A stretch of DNA of 64,000 nucleotides from Mycobacterium sp. NBC_00419 (GCF_036023875.1 NZ_CP107931.1:4526001-4590000), one strand, 5' to 3'; positions 44,936 through 59,952 are shown, counted from the first letter of the stretch. Notes: generated by a model not told the origin, from the letters alone. Numbers and translations: made by a program.

Positions 44936-45772
44936 ATGAGCACTGCATCTGTACTCATAGCCCCTGACCACGCCGAGACCGCCGCCCTGCGCGGCCCCCG
45001 CTACACGCTGCTGCTGACCACCGCCCCCGCCCTCATCGAGGAGGCGCAGCGCCTGCGCCACCACGTCTTCAGCACCGAACCGGGGTTCGCCCTGCCGGCC
45101 GCCGGCGACGGAGTTGGCGCCGATTTGGACGCCGACCGCTTCGACGAGTTCTGTGACCACCTACTGGTCCGTGAGGACACCACCGGCGAGATCGTCGGCT
45201 GCTACCGCATGATGCCCCCACCCGGCGCTATCGCGGCCGGAAGTCTCTACACTGCAACAGAATTCGATGTCTCGGCCCTCGACGTGCTCCGGCCGTCGCT
45301 GGTGGAGATGGGCCGCGCGGTGGTGCGCGAGGACCACCGCAACGGAGCTGTCGTCCTGCTGATGTGGGGCGGCATCCTGGCCTACCTGGACCGCTGCGGC
45401 TACGACTACGTCACCGGGTGCGTCTCGGTGCCCACGCACGGCGACGGCGAACCCGGCAGCCTCCTGCGCGGGGTGCGGGACTTCGTACTGCGCCGCCACG
45501 CCGCCGCACCCGAGTTCACCGTCCGCCCCTACCGGCCGGTGATCCTCGACGGGCGAACCCTCGATGACATCGAGCCACCAGCCCGGCCCACCATCCCGCC
45601 GCTGATGCGCGGTTACCTGCGGCTGGGGGCGAAAGTGTGCGGCGAACCGGCCCACGATCCCGACTTCGGGGTCGGTGACTTCCCGGCCCTGCTCGACAAA
45701 CGCCGGGCCGACACCCGCTACCTGACCCGGCTGCGGTCGGTGTCGGCGGCCACCGAGATGGGGCTTGCCTGA
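44936..45772 (+). CDS. GNAT acyltransferase, OlsB-like (Rv3027c-like)
   Basis: 278 residues. The conserved block RLRHHVFSTEPGF, then FDEFCDHLLVRE..GEIVGCYRMMPP and VEMGRAVVREDHRNGAVVLLMWGGI is that of ornithine-ACP N-acyltransferases (OlsB/hemolysin family). With the lysophosphatidate-type acyltransferase encoded next (1-base overlap), it forms an OlsB-OlsA-like pair that could make ornithine lipid. In M. tuberculosis the second gene has instead been linked to MGLP acylation, so both roles stay open. Confidence 0.85.
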   Translation: MSTASVLIAPDHAETAALRGPRYTLLLTTAPALIEEAQRLRHHVFSTEPGFALPAAGDGVGADLDADRFDEFCDHLLVREDTTGEIVGCYRMMPPPGAIAAGSLYTATEFDVSALDVLRPSLVEMGRAVVREDHRNGAVVLLMWGGILAYLDRCGYDYVTGCVSVPTHGDGEPGSLLRGVRDFVLRRHAAAPEFTVRPYRPVILDGRTLDDIEPPARPTIPPLMRGYLRLGAKVCGEPAHDPDFGVGDFPALLDKRRADTRYLTRLRSVSAATEMGLA

Positions 45773-46608
45773 TGAACGTCATCGAGCATGCCTGGCTGCC
45801 CAGGGCCAGCTGCGACGACAGCTGTGTGCGCGCAGGCACCGGTCACCAGGGCCACCCGACGCTGGCCACCCTACGGATGATCCGGCGGATCGCGGTGGCG
45901 CTGATGCTGCTGCCGCTGCTGCCGCTGCTGGCGGTTCCGCTGCCCGGCCGTTCCCGGGTGCAGCGCCTGTACTGCCGAACGCTGCTGCGCAGCCTCGGCG
46001 TGCGGATCACCTTGTCCGGCGGCCCTATTCGCAACCTGCGCGGCGTACTGGTGGTCAGTGGCCACGTCTCATGGGTCGACATCTTCGTCATCGGCTCGGT
46101 GCTGCCGGGGGCATTCGTGGCCCGCGCCGACCTGATCGACTGGCCCGCCGTCGGGCTGGCGGCGCGGATCATGAAGGTCATCCCGATCGATCGGGCCAGC
46201 CTGCGCAGGCTCCCGCACGTGGTGGCCACGGTGGCTGAACGGCTGCGTCGCGGCCAGACCGTCGTCGCGTTCCCGGAGGGCACCACCTGGTGCGGGCTGG
46301 CCTACGGGCCGTTCCACCCGGCGATGTTCCAGGCTGCCGTCGACTCCGGGCGCCCCGTCCAGCCGCTGCGGTTGACGTATCACCACCGCGACGGTCAACC
46401 CTCGACCGTGCCGGCGTTCATCGGCGACGACACCATCGGGCAGTCGCTGAGCCGCATCGCCCGCGCCGGCCTCACCGTGGTCGACGTGGAGGTGACCTCG
46501 CTGGAACTGCCTGGCACCGACCGTCGCGAGCTTGCAGCGCGCTGTGAAGTGGCCGTGCGGGGGCGCAGCACGCCCGGGTTCCAGCACAGCCACGCCCTGG
46601 CCGGCTAG
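45772..46608 (+). CDS. 1-acylglycerol-3-phosphate O-acyltransferase family (PlsC/OlsA-like, Rv3026c-like)
   Basis: 278 residues with an N-terminal membrane anchor ([16 protein letters not shown]). The acyltransferase H-x4-D motif is [12 protein letters not shown], followed by [14 protein letters not shown], the FPEGTTWCG motif and [11 protein letters not shown]. It transfers an acyl chain from ACP or CoA to a hydroxyl group at the membrane. ATG shares its first base with the stop of the GNAT gene, so the two are coupled. Confidence 0.92.
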   Translation: MNVIEHAWLPRASCDDSCVRAGTGHQGHPTLATLRMIRRIAVALMLLPLLPLLAVPLPGRSRVQRLYCRTLLRSLGVRITLSGGPIRNLRGVLVVSGHVSWVDIFVIGSVLPGAFVARADLIDWPAVGLAARIMKVIPIDRASLRRLPHVVATVAERLRRGQTVVAFPEGTTWCGLAYGPFHPAMFQAAVDSGRPVQPLRLTYHHRDGQPSTVPAFIGDDTIGQSLSRIARAGLTVVDVEVTSLELPGTDRRELAARCEVAVRGRSTPGFQHSHALAG

Positions 46609-46676
46609 GACCACCTCCGGGCATCCGCTTCGGTGGGGACGAGGGGTTGCTGGCCTGCCGGTATCCTGGACAGGCC

Positions 46677-47879
46677 ATGAGCCCGACGGGTCCGGTCTAC
46701 CTCGACCACGCCGCCACCACCCCGATGCACCCCGCTGCCATCGAGGCGATGACGGCCGCGCTGGCCACCGTGGGCAATGCCTCCTCGCTGCACACCGCCG
46801 GCCGCGACGCCCGACGCCGCATGGAGGAGTCCCGGGAGAGCCTCGCGGCCCTGCTCGGCGCCCGGCCCTCGGAGATCATCTTCACCGCGGGCGGCACCGA
46901 AAGCGACAACCTCGCCGTCAAGGGCATCTACTGGGCCCGGCGCGACGCCGACCCGAACCGCAGGCGAATCGTCACCACCTCGGTCGAGCACCACGCGGTG
47001 CTCGACGCCGTCATCTGGCTGGCCGAGCACGAGGGCGCCGAGGTGACCTACCTGCCCACCGAACCCGACGGTTCGGTGACACCGGCCGCCCTGCGCGCGG
47101 CACTCGACGAACACGGTGACGTCGCCCTGGTCACGGTGATGTGGGCCAACAACGAGGTCGGCACCATCATGCCGATCAACGAGCTGGCCGCCGTCGCCGC
47201 CGAGTTCGACGTGCCCATCCATAGCGACGCGGTCCAGGCGGTCGGCCAGATCCCGGTCGCCTTCGCCGAGTCCGGGTTGTCGGCGATGAGCATCACCGCG
47301 CACAAGTTCGGTGGACCCACCGGGGTCGGCGCGCTGTTCCTGCGCCGCGACGTCGCCGCTGTGCCACTGCTGCACGGCGGCGGCCAAGAACGCGACGTCC
47401 GTTCCGGCACACCCGACGTCGCCGGTGCGATCGCCATGGCCACCGCCGCTCGTATCGCCGTGGAATCCCTGGATGCCACCGCCGCCCGGTTACGGGAATT
47501 GCGGGAGCGGCTGATCGCCGGGGTACTGGCATCCATCGCCGACACCGCGGTCAACGGTGCGCTGGGGGATCGTCGCCTGCCCGGCAACACCCACTTCACC
47601 TTCCGCGGCTGCGAGGGCGATTCGCTGCTGATGTTGTTGGACGCCAACGGAATCGAATGCTCCACCGGTTCGGCGTGCACAGCCGGTGTTGCCCAGCCGT
47701 CCCACGTCCTGGTGGCGATGGGCGCCGACCCGGTCGTCTCCCGGGGCTCCCTGCGACTGTCGTTGGGGCACACCACTACCGAGGCTGATGTCGACGCCGC
47801 GCTGCGGGTTCTGCCCGCCGCGGTCGAGCGGGCGCGCCAGGCTGCCCTGGCCAGTTCGTCACTGAGCGGTTTGCGATGA
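46677..47879 (+). CDS. iscS: Cysteine desulfurase
   Basis: 400 residues. PLP-enzyme motifs are [26 protein letters not shown], the PLP-lysine in [17 protein letters not shown], the [11 protein letters not shown] segment and the active-site Cys in [10 protein letters not shown]. It supplies sulfur for Fe-S clusters and for tRNA thiolation. It overlaps mnmA by 4 bases (ATGA), which fits direct sulfur supply to the tRNA thiouridylase. Corresponds to Rv3025c. Confidence 0.96.
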   Translation: MSPTGPVYLDHAATTPMHPAAIEAMTAALATVGNASSLHTAGRDARRRMEESRESLAALLGARPSEIIFTAGGTESDNLAVKGIYWARRDADPNRRRIVTTSVEHHAVLDAVIWLAEHEGAEVTYLPTEPDGSVTPAALRAALDEHGDVALVTVMWANNEVGTIMPINELAAVAAEFDVPIHSDAVQAVGQIPVAFAESGLSAMSITAHKFGGPTGVGALFLRRDVAAVPLLHGGGQERDVRSGTPDVAGAIAMATAARIAVESLDATAARLRELRERLIAGVLASIADTAVNGALGDRRLPGNTHFTFRGCEGDSLLMLLDANGIECSTGSACTAGVAQPSHVLVAMGADPVVSRGSLRLSLGHTTTEADVDAALRVLPAAVERARQAALASSSLSGLR

Positions 47880-48958
47880 GGGTGCTGGCCGCGATGAGCG
47901 GTGGGGTGGATTCCTCGGTGGCTGCCGCACGGATGGTCGACGCCGGCCACGACGTCGTGGGTGTGCACCTGGCCCTGTCGCGTTCGCCGGGAACCCTACG
48001 CACCGGGTCGCGTGGCTGCTGCTCCCGGGAGGACGCCGGCGACGCCCGCCGTGTAGCCGATGTCCTCGGAATTCCCTTCTACGTCTGGGATTTCGCCGAC
48101 CAGTTCGCACAGGACGTCATCGAAGACTTCGTGGAGTCCTATGCGCGCGGCGAGACACCCAACCCGTGCGTGCGCTGCAACGAGAAGATCAAGTTCTCCG
48201 CGCTGGCTGCCAAGGCGCTGGCGCTGGGTTTCGACGCGGTGGCCACCGGACACTACGCGCGGCTGGCTGACGGGAGGTTGCGTCGTGCGATCGATGCCGA
48301 CAAGGACCAGTCCTATGTGCTCGGGGTGCTGACGGCCAACCAGTTGCGTCACGCGTTGTTCCCGATCGGGGACACCCCCAAGCCGCAGATCCGCGAGGAA
48401 GCGGCCCGCCGCGGTCTGACGGTGGCCAGCAAGCCGGACAGCCACGACATCTGCTTCATCCCTTCCGGAGACACCCAGGCCTTCCTCGGTGCCCGCATCG
48501 GCGTGCGGCGCGGCACGGTCGTCGATTCCGCGGGCACCGTCCTCGCCGAGCACGACGGCGTGCACAGCTTCACCATCGGACAGCGCAAAGGTCTCGGGAT
48601 TGCGGGCCCCGGGCCCGACGGTATGCCCCGCTATGTCACCGAGATCGACGCCGCCACGCAGACCGTGCGGGTGGGCGGCGTCGAAGACCTCGAGACGTGG
48701 TCGCTGACCGGCCAGCACCCGGTGTTCACCTCCGGGGTTGCGCCGCAGGGCCCGGTCGAAGGCGAGGTCCAGGTGCGGGCGCACGGCGGTATCGTGCCCG
48801 CGGTGGCCGAACTGGTCGGCGACACACTTGCGGTCACGCTGCGGTCGCCGCTGCGCGGTGTCGCCGCCGGCCAGACCCTGGTGCTCTACCGGCCCGACCC
48901 GGCCGGCGACGAGGTCATCGGCAGCGCCACCATCGTCAACCGCCCGGAATCCTGCTGA
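47876..48958 (+). CDS. mnmA: tRNA-specific 2-thiouridylase
   Basis: 360 residues. PP-loop [16 protein letters not shown] at the N-terminus, catalytic Cys in [13 protein letters not shown] and the second Cys in [16 protein letters not shown]. It makes 2-thiouridine at the wobble position of Glu, Gln and Lys tRNAs with sulfur from IscS. The 3' end overlaps the minus-strand lpqA gene by 23 bases. Corresponds to Rv3024c (trmU). Confidence 0.96.
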   Translation: MRVLAAMSGGVDSSVAAARMVDAGHDVVGVHLALSRSPGTLRTGSRGCCSREDAGDARRVADVLGIPFYVWDFADQFAQDVIEDFVESYARGETPNPCVRCNEKIKFSALAAKALALGFDAVATGHYARLADGRLRRAIDADKDQSYVLGVLTANQLRHALFPIGDTPKPQIREEAARRGLTVASKPDSHDICFIPSGDTQAFLGARIGVRRGTVVDSAGTVLAEHDGVHSFTIGQRKGLGIAGPGPDGMPRYVTEIDAATQTVRVGGVEDLETWSLTGQHPVFTSGVAPQGPVEGEVQVRAHGGIVPAVAELVGDTLAVTLRSPLRGVAAGQTLVLYRPDPAGDEVIGSATIVNRPESC

Positions 48959-49568
48959 GGATGTTCGCCATCACGATGTCGGACACCGACTCGGGGAACG
49001 CACAGAACGTCACCTCCACCAGGACCGGGCCCTTCACCCGGTAGTCACGCCCGCACGCACCGGGCCGGGTCCGCACCGACTGCGCGTCGCCGGTGACCTC
49101 CCCGACCAGCAGCGCCCCGTCGGAGCTCTCGGCGCAGCGCGACACCGTGCCGGACAGCGCATCGAATGCCCGCTGGGCGCCGGCGGCGTCCCGGTAGGCG
49201 GCCGCCCCCTGCGAAATCAGCGCCGCCCGGGGCGGATCCTGGAAGCTCGTCTTGTGGAAGTCTTCGACGTCCGGGCCGAAGGCGGCGGTCTCGGCGAAGA
49301 CGAACCGGCACTCCGGTGACACCGACTTGGCCAATGCGTCGATGTCCACCGGGGACGTGCCGTCCATGGTGGGAATGATGGTGAGGTCCGGACCGCCGCC
49401 GGTGATCGACTGCATCTGAGCCTGGCTCAGCAGCACCGTGTCGACGTCGACGATCCCCGGCGGGTGATACGGCGGCTCGGTCAGCGCCCGCAACGGCGCG
49501 CCCTGGGTCCACTGGGTGCAGCCAGTGACGGCCGCCGCCACCACGCAGCACCACAGCCCGGCCCGCAC
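48936..49568 (-). CDS. lpqA: PknH-extracellular-domain-like lipoprotein (LpqA-like)
   Basis: 210 residues. Short lipoprotein signal [16 protein letters not shown] with lipobox VTGC. The mature part is the sensor domain also found outside Pkn[52 protein letters not shown] and conserved Cys pairs ([16 protein letters not shown]). The GTG at 49568 lies 8 bases after a GGAGG site; in-frame GTGs at 49574 and 49583 are alternatives. Ligand unknown. It overlaps the mnmA 3' end. Confidence 0.87.
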   Translation of the reverse strand: MRAGLWCCVVAAAVTGCTQWTQGAPLRALTEPPYHPPGIVDVDTVLLSQAQMQSITGGGPDLTIIPTMDGTSPVDIDALAKSVSPECRFVFAETAAFGPDVEDFHKTSFQDPPRAALISQGAAAYRDAAGAQRAFDALSGTVSRCAESSDGALLVGEVTGDAQSVRTRPGACGRDYRVKGPVLVEVTFCAFPESVSDIVMANILSRIPGG

Positions 49569-49634
49569 CGTCACGACCTCCACCGTAGGCCCCCGGTGGA
49601 CCCCGGACGGCGGGGTGTCCAATACGGTTGCCGG

Positions 49635-50645
49635 ATGAGCGTTTTCGCGGCGGCCACCGGCGTCGGTTCCTGGCCCGGTTCGACACCACGGGAAGCCGCC
49701 GAGATCGTGGTCGGTGAGTTGCACCGGCTGCCACACCTTGTCGAGTTGCCCGCCCGCGGTGTGGGTGCCGACATGATCGGGCGCGCGGGTGCGCTTCTCA
49801 TCGACATCGCCCTCGACACGGTTCCGCGCGGATACCGCATCACCGCGCGGCCCGGTGCAGTGATGCGCCGGGCAACCAGCCTGCTCGACGAGGACATCGA
49901 CGCCCTCGAGGAGGCCTGGGAGAAGGCGGGCAGCGCGGTGGCCGGACGCACGGTCAAGGTGCAGGCGCCCGGACCGATCACCCTGGCCGCCGGGTTGGAA
50001 CTGCCCAACGGCCACCGGGCGATCACCGACCCCGGTGCCCTCCGGGACCTGGCCGCCTCGCTGGGCGAGGGGGTGGCGGTGCACCGCGCCGAGTTGGCCA
50101 GGCGGTTGGGCACCACCGTGGTGGTGCAGTACGACGAGCCCGTGCTGCCTGCGGCGCTGGCCGGACAGCTGGCCGGGGTGAGCCGACTCAATCCCGTGCA
50201 CCCGGTGGACGAGGCCGTCGCCGTCAGCCTGATCGACACATGTGTCGCCGCCGCGGGCACCGAGGTGATTCTGCACAGTTGTGCGGCCGATATTCCCTGG
50301 AAGGTATTACAGCGCAGTGCAATCCATGCCGTGTCGCTCGATGCCGCGACCTTGGACGACGCCGACCTCGACGGACTGGGTGAGTTCCTTGACTCGGGCC
50401 GCGCCGTCGTGCTCGGCCTGCTGCCGACCACCGCGCCGCAGCGTCGCCCGTCGGCCGAAGAGGTGGCGGCCGCCGCTGTCGCCATCACCGACCGAATCGG
50501 CTTTCCCCGCCCCGTGGTTCGTGATCGGGTCGGCATCAGCCCCGCGTGCGGACTGGCCGGAGCCACCGCGCAATGGGCGCGCATCGCGGTCGAACTGTCA
50601 CAGCGGGCCGCCGAGGCGATAACCGAGGATCCCGACGCCATCTGA
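49635..50645 (+). CDS. Methionine synthase II (MetE-like) family protein (Rv3015c-like)
   Basis: 336 residues. A TIM-barrel of the UROD/MetE superfamily: ATGVGSWPGSTPREAAE at the start, QAPGPITLAAGLELPNG, VVVQYDEPVLPAAL, then HSCAADIPW and SPACGLAGAT carrying the His/Cys/Cys zinc-type positions. The N-terminal half of MetE is missing, so it is not a complete cobalamin-independent methionine synthase. Function unknown. It lies in front of the hydrolase gene and, in M. tuberculosis, next to ligA. Confidence 0.9.
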   Translation: MSVFAAATGVGSWPGSTPREAAEIVVGELHRLPHLVELPARGVGADMIGRAGALLIDIALDTVPRGYRITARPGAVMRRATSLLDEDIDALEEAWEKAGSAVAGRTVKVQAPGPITLAAGLELPNGHRAITDPGALRDLAASLGEGVAVHRAELARRLGTTVVVQYDEPVLPAALAGQLAGVSRLNPVHPVDEAVAVSLIDTCVAAAGTEVILHSCAADIPWKVLQRSAIHAVSLDAATLDDADLDGLGEFLDSGRAVVLGLLPTTAPQRRPSAEEVAAAAVAITDRIGFPRPVVRDRVGISPACGLAGATAQWARIAVELSQRAAEAITEDPDAI

Positions 50646-50690
50646 TCGAGTTCCGTGCCGGCGGGCGCCGAACGTGTTACAAGGTAGGGC

Positions 50691-52199
50691 ATGTCAGCTG
50701 CGTCGGGGGTGAGGCGGTGGGCCGTGGCTGCGGCCGTCACCGCGATGGTCGTCGGGGCGTGCTCGGCTCCGGTCAGCCAACGGGACGCGGCGTCGGTGGT
50801 CGGGCTGGCGCCGTGGGGCCCGTGCATCATGACCGAATCGATGCCTGAGTCTGACGGCTCCTATCCGGGTGTTGAATGTTCCACCCTCACAGTGCCGTTC
50901 GACTACGACAAGCCCCAAGGTCCGAGCTTCGCCGTCCCGGTGATCCGGATCCCGTCGAAAGCCGCCCAACCCCGGTTGCTCGTGACCAACCCGGGTGGGC
51001 CCGGCATCAGCGGAGTCAACGATCTGCGATCCAACCGCGAGTACTTCGAGAAGTTCACCGACACCTACACGGTGGTCTCCTTCGACCCGCGCGGCGTCGG
51101 CGGGTCCAAGCCCGCGATCCGATGCCTCGACGACACCCAGCGCCGGGCGATCTTCGACCAGCCCAGCGTTCCGGCGTCCCAAGCCGACATCGACCGGGCC
51201 AAGGACCTCGCCGCCGGAATCGGCAACGCCTGCCAGGCTCAGTTCGGCGACGCCCTCGCGCATGTGGGCACCGCCAACGTCGCCCGCGACATGGACGAGA
51301 TCCGTAAAGCGATGGGCTTCGACCAGATCAACTATCTGGGCTACTCGTACGGAACATTCCTGGGCGCCCTCTACGCCGACATGTTCCCCGGCAAGACCGA
51401 CCGGATCGTTCTCGACTCGGTGATGGACCCGATGCTCGACTACCAGGAGGTCCGGCACGGCCAAGCCCAAGGCATGCAACGCAGCATCGCCGCCTTCGTC
51501 GACGACTGCCTGCGCCGAGCGGACTGCCCGCTGACCGGCCCGAGTGATCAAGCGCTACAACAGATTTCCGGACTTGTTCGCAATCTCGACGAGCAGCCCT
51601 ATGTCGGTGCTGACGGACGAAGGCTGTCCGGGGCCCGGATGCTGGCGCTGGTCGAATCTTCGCAGTATTTCCCGGTTTCGGGGTGGCCGAGCCTGCGCAC
51701 GACACTGCAGCAGGCACTGGGGGGACAGTGGCCCAAGGTGCTCGACGCCGCCTACTCGCCGGATCTGATGGTCAATCCGGCCGACTCGGAATACCTGTCG
51801 GTGGTGTGCACCGACTTCGCGACCCACCGCAATCCGGACAAACCCCAGCGACTGGCACCGGTGTGGGCGATGGAAAGTCCCATCAGTGGTGCCAACCGGG
51901 CGTGGTCGCTGCAACCGTGTGAGACGTGGCCGGCACCGTCGGTGCGGGGACCAGGACCGGTGGACACGACGGGCGCGGGGCCGGTGCTGATTCTCAGCAC
52001 CACCGGCGACCCGGCCACCCCGCTGGCGTGGGCTCAGTCGCTGCGCAGCCAGATCAAGGCCTCGACCCTGGTGGTCGCACCGGCACAGGGCCATATCGCC
52101 TCCGCGCAGAACACCTGCGCCGAGAACACGATGCTGGCATTCCTCAATCAGGGCGCACTTCCGCCGGGTCCGGTCTACACCTGCCCACCGAATCGGTAG
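50691..52199 (+). CDS. Lipoprotein alpha/beta-hydrolase, tripeptidyl-aminopeptidase-like
   Basis: 502 residues. Signal with lipobox VVGAC; then the proline-iminopeptidase/TAP-type fold: oxyanion NPGGPGISG, nucleophile Ser in LGYSYGTFLGALYADMFP, Asp in STTGDPATPLAWA and His in AQGHIASAQNTCAE. Mycobacterial relatives (CaeA/Hip1 group) are cell-envelope serine proteases; this copy is not part of the M. tuberculosis neighbourhood as I recall it. 45 bases after the MetE-like gene, on the same strand. Confidence 0.9.
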   Translation: MSAASGVRRWAVAAAVTAMVVGACSAPVSQRDAASVVGLAPWGPCIMTESMPESDGSYPGVECSTLTVPFDYDKPQGPSFAVPVIRIPSKAAQPRLLVTNPGGPGISGVNDLRSNREYFEKFTDTYTVVSFDPRGVGGSKPAIRCLDDTQRRAIFDQPSVPASQADIDRAKDLAAGIGNACQAQFGDALAHVGTANVARDMDEIRKAMGFDQINYLGYSYGTFLGALYADMFPGKTDRIVLDSVMDPMLDYQEVRHGQAQGMQRSIAAFVDDCLRRADCPLTGPSDQALQQISGLVRNLDEQPYVGADGRRLSGARMLALVESSQYFPVSGWPSLRTTLQQALGGQWPKVLDAAYSPDLMVNPADSEYLSVVCTDFATHRNPDKPQRLAPVWAMESPISGANRAWSLQPCETWPAPSVRGPGPVDTTGAGPVLILSTTGDPATPLAWAQSLRSQIKASTLVVAPAQGHIASAQNTCAENTMLAFLNQGALPPGPVYTCPPNR

Positions 52200-52200
52200 C

Positions 52201-52596
52201 TCAGCCGTCCAGCAGCCGGATCAGCCGCGGCGGGGCCTGCAGCCGGAACGAGGCGTCGACGAGTTCGCCCACCTCGGCCCAGTCGACCTTGGCTGCGTCG
52301 AAATCCAGGCCCAGCCAGCCGAACGGGCCCAGATAGGCCGGCAGGAAGAAGCGGGGATCCTGCGTCAGCGCCGGGCGTTCACTGTCGTCGACCTTGATCA
52401 GCAGCGCGTGTGGATAGCGGATCATCGGCCCGCTCGGGTTCTTGCGGCTACCTCCGTAGACCGCGAACATCTTCGGCGCGCAGAACGTCGGGCGGCCGTG
52501 CGAGATCTTCTCCACCACCTCGGGAAAGCCCAGCGCGATGCCGCGGACCCGGGCCAGTGCCGGATCGTCGTCGTCGAACATCACGGGATGGGGCAT
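52201..52596 (-). CDS. MmcQ/YjbR-family protein
   Basis: 131 residues with the YjbR pattern VRGIALGFPEVVEKISHGRPTFCAPKMFAVYGG at the start, the single-strand KVDDSERPALTQDPRFFLPAYLGPFGWLGLDF in the middle and a C-terminal helix with DASFRLQAPPRLIRLL. A small double-wing DNA-binding-like fold of unknown role. ATG 52596; a GTG six codons upstream is possible. Divergent from ligA by 45 bases. Confidence 0.87.
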   Translation of the reverse strand: MPHPVMFDDDDPALARVRGIALGFPEVVEKISHGRPTFCAPKMFAVYGGSRKNPSGPMIRYPHALLIKVDDSERPALTQDPRFFLPAYLGPFGWLGLDFDAAKVDWAEVGELVDASFRLQAPPRLIRLLDG

Positions 52597-52632
52597 GGCT
52601 CTCAAGACTGCCACGTCGGTGCCCTCCGATAA

Positions 52633-54744
<2,112 letters not shown>

Positions 54745-54745
54745 C

Positions 54746-55411
54746 TCAGCGCACGATCGTGGCCACGATGCCGGCCAGATAGCCCAGCCGGGCGACCTCC
54801 GAGGGCCGGAACACCGGGCCGCCGGCGCGGCCGAGCACCACCGCAATATGCGGCTGGCCCAGCGGTGCGGCAGCGAGGGTGGTGTCCATGTCGCGCCACA
54901 CTTGGGGCACCCAGTCGGCGGTCCCGTCGAGGGCTTCGGCGTGGGTCAGCGGCAGCCACGGCGCGCTGGTCGCCTGGGTTTCGGGTGATCCGGGGCTTCC
55001 CACCACACGCTCGAGTCCGGACTCGGTCAATGTGACCACCGTGCACCAGCCCACCCGCAGGACCCGCGGCGCCTCGTTGGCCAGCACCTGCAACTTGGCG
55101 TCGCGGCCGTCGGCGGCGGCGATGTGATCGATGAGTTCGAGTTCGCGATGCGCCTCAAGAAGGCCGGTGTGCGGGCGGATGGTGTCCACCCGAACACCTT
55201 CGAGGCGCTCGGCGGCGGTGATGACCATGTCGGGCATCGTGCCCGGCGGCAGTTCGACCACCAGGTCGTCGATGGCGTAGCCGGTGACGCGCTCGACGAC
55301 GTCCAGCGACAGGATGTCGGCGCCGACCGAGCCCAGGGCAACCGCGAGCGACCCGAGGCTACCGGGACGGTCCTCGAGTTGAACCCGCAGTAGATAGGAA
55401 GGCACGCGCAC
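54746..55411 (-). CDS. ACT-domain protein (Rv3013-like)
   Basis: 221 residues. The N-terminal ACT domain reads [35 protein letters not shown]; a second region [21 protein letters not shown] and a third ([29 protein letters not shown]) follow. ACT domains bind amino acids; the regulated partner is not known. It converges on ligA with 1 base between stops and lies opposite gatC. Confidence 0.9.
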   Translation of the reverse strand: MRVPSYLLRVQLEDRPGSLGSLAVALGSVGADILSLDVVERVTGYAIDDLVVELPPGTMPDMVITAAERLEGVRVDTIRPHTGLLEAHRELELIDHIAAADGRDAKLQVLANEAPRVLRVGWCTVVTLTESGLERVVGSPGSPETQATSAPWLPLTHAEALDGTADWVPQVWRDMDTTLAAAPLGQPHIAVVLGRAGGPVFRPSEVARLGYLAGIVATIVR

Positions 55412-55534
55412 ACTGTTTCACAGTCGTCCGGTCGCGGCATTCCGGCTTTCTGGCTCCGGCGGCCACCGGCCGGGGGTCGGTTGGCAACACCTGCGGTCTC
55501 GGTGTGGGCGCGGCGCCATCTAGGCTTGTGCACC

Positions 55535-55834
55535 GTGTCCCAGATCTCCCGCGACGAGGTAGCCCGGCTGGCCAAGCTGGCCCGGCTGGCCCTGACCGAC
55601 CACGAAGTCGACAATTTCGCAGGCCAGCTCGACGCGATCCTGGGGTATGTCAGCCAGATCCAGGCCGTCGACGTCACCGACGTCTCACCGACCGGAAATC
55701 CGCTGAAGTCGGTCAATGTCACCCGCCCCGACGTCGTCGACGAGTGCCTGACCCAGGCCGAGGCATTGGCCGAGGCGCCGACGGCGATCGACGGCCGCTT
55801 CGCGGTACCGCAGATCCTGGGGGAGGCGGAGTAG
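55535..55834 (+). CDS. gatC: Asp-tRNA(Asn)/Glu-tRNA(Gln) amidotransferase subunit C
   Basis: 99 residues, the normal length. [36 protein letters not shown] and the late [10 protein letters not shown] are standard GatC. It stabilises GatA on GatB. GTG at 55535 gives the conserved N-terminus; a TAGGCT -10-like element lies 8 bases before it, suggesting a very short leader. gatA starts directly after the stop. Confidence 0.95.
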   Translation: MSQISRDEVARLAKLARLALTDHEVDNFAGQLDAILGYVSQIQAVDVTDVSPTGNPLKSVNVTRPDVVDECLTQAEALAEAPTAIDGRFAVPQILGEAE

Positions 55835-57319
55835 ATGAGTGACGTGATCCGGCTCGACGCCGCCACGCTGGGACGCAAGATCGCCGCCAAGGAGCTGTCC
55901 TCGGTCGAGGTGACGCAGGCCTGCCTGGACCAGATCGCCGCCACCGACGAGCGCTACCACGCGTTTCTGCACGTCGCGGCCGACGAGGCGCTGGCCACGG
56001 CGGCGCGTGTTGACGCGGCCGTCGCCGCCGGTGACACGCTGCCGTCGCCACTGGCCGGTGTGCCGCTGGCGCTCAAGGATGTCTTCACCACCACCGACAT
56101 GCCCACCACCTGCGGGTCGAAGATTCTCGAAGGCTGGGTGTCGCCGTACGACGCGACCGTGACCGCCCGGGTCCGCGCGGCCGGCATCCCGATCCTCGGC
56201 AAGACCAATATGGACGAGTTCGCGATGGGCAGCTCCACCGAGAACTCCGCCTACGGCCCGACCCGCAACCCGTGGGACGTCGAGCGCGTCCCTGGGGGCT
56301 CCGGCGGCGGCAGTGCCGCCGCGCTGGCGGCCTACCAGGCCCCGCTGGCGCTGGGCTCCGACACCGGCGGGTCGATCCGCCAGCCCGCCGCGCTGACCGC
56401 GACCGTCGGCGTCAAGCCCACCTACGGCACGGTGTCGCGCTACGGGCTGGTGGCCTGCGCGTCATCGCTGGACCAGGGCGGACCGTGTGCCCGCACCGTG
56501 CTCGACACCGCTCTGTTGCACGCGGTGATCGCCGGTCACGACCCGCGCGACTCCACCTCGGTGGACGCTGAGATTCCCGACGTCGTCGGTGCGGCGAAAG
56601 CCGGCGCGGCCGGTGACCTGGCAGGCGTCCGGATCGGGGTGGTCAAGCAGCTGCGCAGCGGTGAGGGCTACCAGCCGGGTGTGCTGGCCTCGTTCAACGC
56701 CGCCGTCGAGCAACTGGCCGCTCTGGGCGCCGAGATCACCGAGGTGGACTGCCCGCATCTGGACTACTCGCTGTCGGCGTACTACCTGATCCTGCCGTCG
56801 GAGGTCTCGAGCAACCTGGCCCGCTTCGACGCCATGCGCTACGGCCTGCGGGTCGGCGACGACGGCACCCACAGCGCCGAAGAGGTGATGGCGCTCACGC
56901 GCGCCGCCGGCTTCGGCCCAGAAGTCAAGCGCCGCATCATGATCGGAACCTATGCGCTGTCGGCGGGCTATTACGACGCCTACTACAACCAGGCGCAGAA
57001 GGTCCGCACGCTGATCGCCAACGATCTCGACAACGCCTACCAGAAGGTGGACGTCCTGGTGTCCCCGGCGACCCCGACCACGGCGTTCCGCCTCGGTGAG
57101 AAGGTCGACGATCCGCTCGCGATGTACCTGTTCGACCTATGCACCCTGCCGCTGAACCTGGCCGGGCACTGCGGAATGTCGGTTCCGTCGGGCCTCTCGC
57201 CCGACGACAACCTGCCGGTCGGACTGCAGATCATGGCCCCCGCACTGGCCGATGACCGGCTCTACCGGGTGGGCGCGGCCTACGAGGCGGCCCGCGGAAC
57301 TCTGCCGTCGGCACTGTAG
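55835..57319 (+). CDS. gatA: Asp-tRNA(Asn)/Glu-tRNA(Gln) amidotransferase subunit A
   Basis: 494 residues of the amidase-signature family. The Ser-cisSer-Lys triad is visible: Lys in [10 protein letters not shown], cis-Ser in the [13 protein letters not shown] loop and nucleophile Ser in [13 protein letters not shown]. It makes ammonia from glutamine for tRNA-dependent amidation. The stop of gatC abuts its ATG. Corresponds to Rv3011c. Confidence 0.97.
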   Translation: MSDVIRLDAATLGRKIAAKELSSVEVTQACLDQIAATDERYHAFLHVAADEALATAARVDAAVAAGDTLPSPLAGVPLALKDVFTTTDMPTTCGSKILEGWVSPYDATVTARVRAAGIPILGKTNMDEFAMGSSTENSAYGPTRNPWDVERVPGGSGGGSAAALAAYQAPLALGSDTGGSIRQPAALTATVGVKPTYGTVSRYGLVACASSLDQGGPCARTVLDTALLHAVIAGHDPRDSTSVDAEIPDVVGAAKAGAAGDLAGVRIGVVKQLRSGEGYQPGVLASFNAAVEQLAALGAEITEVDCPHLDYSLSAYYLILPSEVSSNLARFDAMRYGLRVGDDGTHSAEEVMALTRAAGFGPEVKRRIMIGTYALSAGYYDAYYNQAQKVRTLIANDLDNAYQKVDVLVSPATPTTAFRLGEKVDDPLAMYLFDLCTLPLNLAGHCGMSVPSGLSPDDNLPVGLQIMAPALADDRLYRVGAAYEAARGTLPSAL

Positions 57320-57360
57320 ATGCGCTGCCTGGAAACCGGCCAACGGGCAAGATAGGTCCC

Positions 57361-58392
57361 ATGCGTATCGGAGTTCTCACCGGCGGTGGCGACTGTCCCG
57401 GCCTCAACGCCGTCATCCGCGCGGTCGTGCGGACCAGCGACGCCCGCTACGGCTCGTCGGTCGTCGGCTTCCTGGACGGTTGGCGTGGCCTGCTGGAGGA
57501 CCGCCGGATCCAGCTGCACAACGACGACCGCAACAACCGCCTGCTGGCCAAGGGCGGAACCATGCTGGGCACCGCGCGCACCAACCCGGACAAGCTGCGT
57601 GCCGGGCTCGACGACCTCAAGCAGACCTTGGAGGACAACGGGATCGACGTTCTGATCCCGATCGGCGGTGAGGGCACGCTGACCGCCGCGCACTGGCTGT
57701 CCGAGGAAGGCGTCCCCGTGGTCGGGGTGCCCAAGACCATCGACAACGACATCGACTGCACCGACGTCACCTTCGGGCACGACACTGCGCTGCAGATCGC
57801 CACCGACGCGATCGACCGCCTGCACAGCACCGCCGAGTCGCATCAGCGGGTGATGGTGGTCGAGGTGATGGGTCGCCACGCCGGCTGGATCGCACTCAAC
57901 GCCGGGCTCTCCTCGGGCGCGCACATGACGCTGATCCCCGAACAGCCCTTCGACGTCGAAGAGGTCTGCCGGCTGGTCAAGAAGCGCTTCCAGCGCGGTG
58001 AGTCGAGCTTCATCATCGTCGTCGCCGAGGGTGCCAAGCCCGCCGAGGGCACCATGGCGTTGCGCTCGGGTGGCACCGACGAGTTCGGCCACGAGCGCTT
58101 CACCGGAGTGGCCCAGCAATTGGCCAACGAGGTCGAGAAGCGGATCAAGAAGGAAGTGCGGGTCACCGTGCTCGGGCACGTGCAGCGCGGCGGGACGCCG
58201 ACCGCCTACGACCGGGTGCTGGCTACCCGGTTCGGGGTCAACGCCGCCGACGCCGCGCACGCCGGTGAGTACGGGATGATGGTGTCGCTACAGGGCAACG
58301 ACATCGGCCGGGTTCCGCTGGCCGACGCGGTGCGCCAGCTCAAGCTGGTCCCGCAGTCCCGCTACGACGACGCGGCCGCGTTCTTCGGCTGA
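57361..58392 (+). CDS. pfkA: 6-phosphofructokinase
   Basis: 343 residues. [16 protein letters not shown] at the N-terminus, [13 protein letters not shown] and [20 protein letters not shown]. Gly in GGEGT points to ATP as donor (PPi enzymes have Asp there), while Lys in PKTIDND places it in the actinobacterial group III enzymes. Catalytic Asp is within TIDND. It sits between gatA and gatB, as in M. tuberculosis (Rv3010c). Confidence 0.96.
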   Translation: MRIGVLTGGGDCPGLNAVIRAVVRTSDARYGSSVVGFLDGWRGLLEDRRIQLHNDDRNNRLLAKGGTMLGTARTNPDKLRAGLDDLKQTLEDNGIDVLIPIGGEGTLTAAHWLSEEGVPVVGVPKTIDNDIDCTDVTFGHDTALQIATDAIDRLHSTAESHQRVMVVEVMGRHAGWIALNAGLSSGAHMTLIPEQPFDVEEVCRLVKKRFQRGESSFIIVVAEGAKPAEGTMALRSGGTDEFGHERFTGVAQQLANEVEKRIKKEVRVTVLGHVQRGGTPTAYDRVLATRFGVNAADAAHAGEYGMMVSLQGNDIGRVPLADAVRQLKLVPQSRYDDAAAFFG

Positions 58393-58437
58393 CCTCGTCT
58401 GCCGACGGGCCGAACCGGCCCCACTAGGATCGATGCC

Positions 58438-59948
<1,511 letters not shown>

Positions 59949-59952
<4 letters not shown>
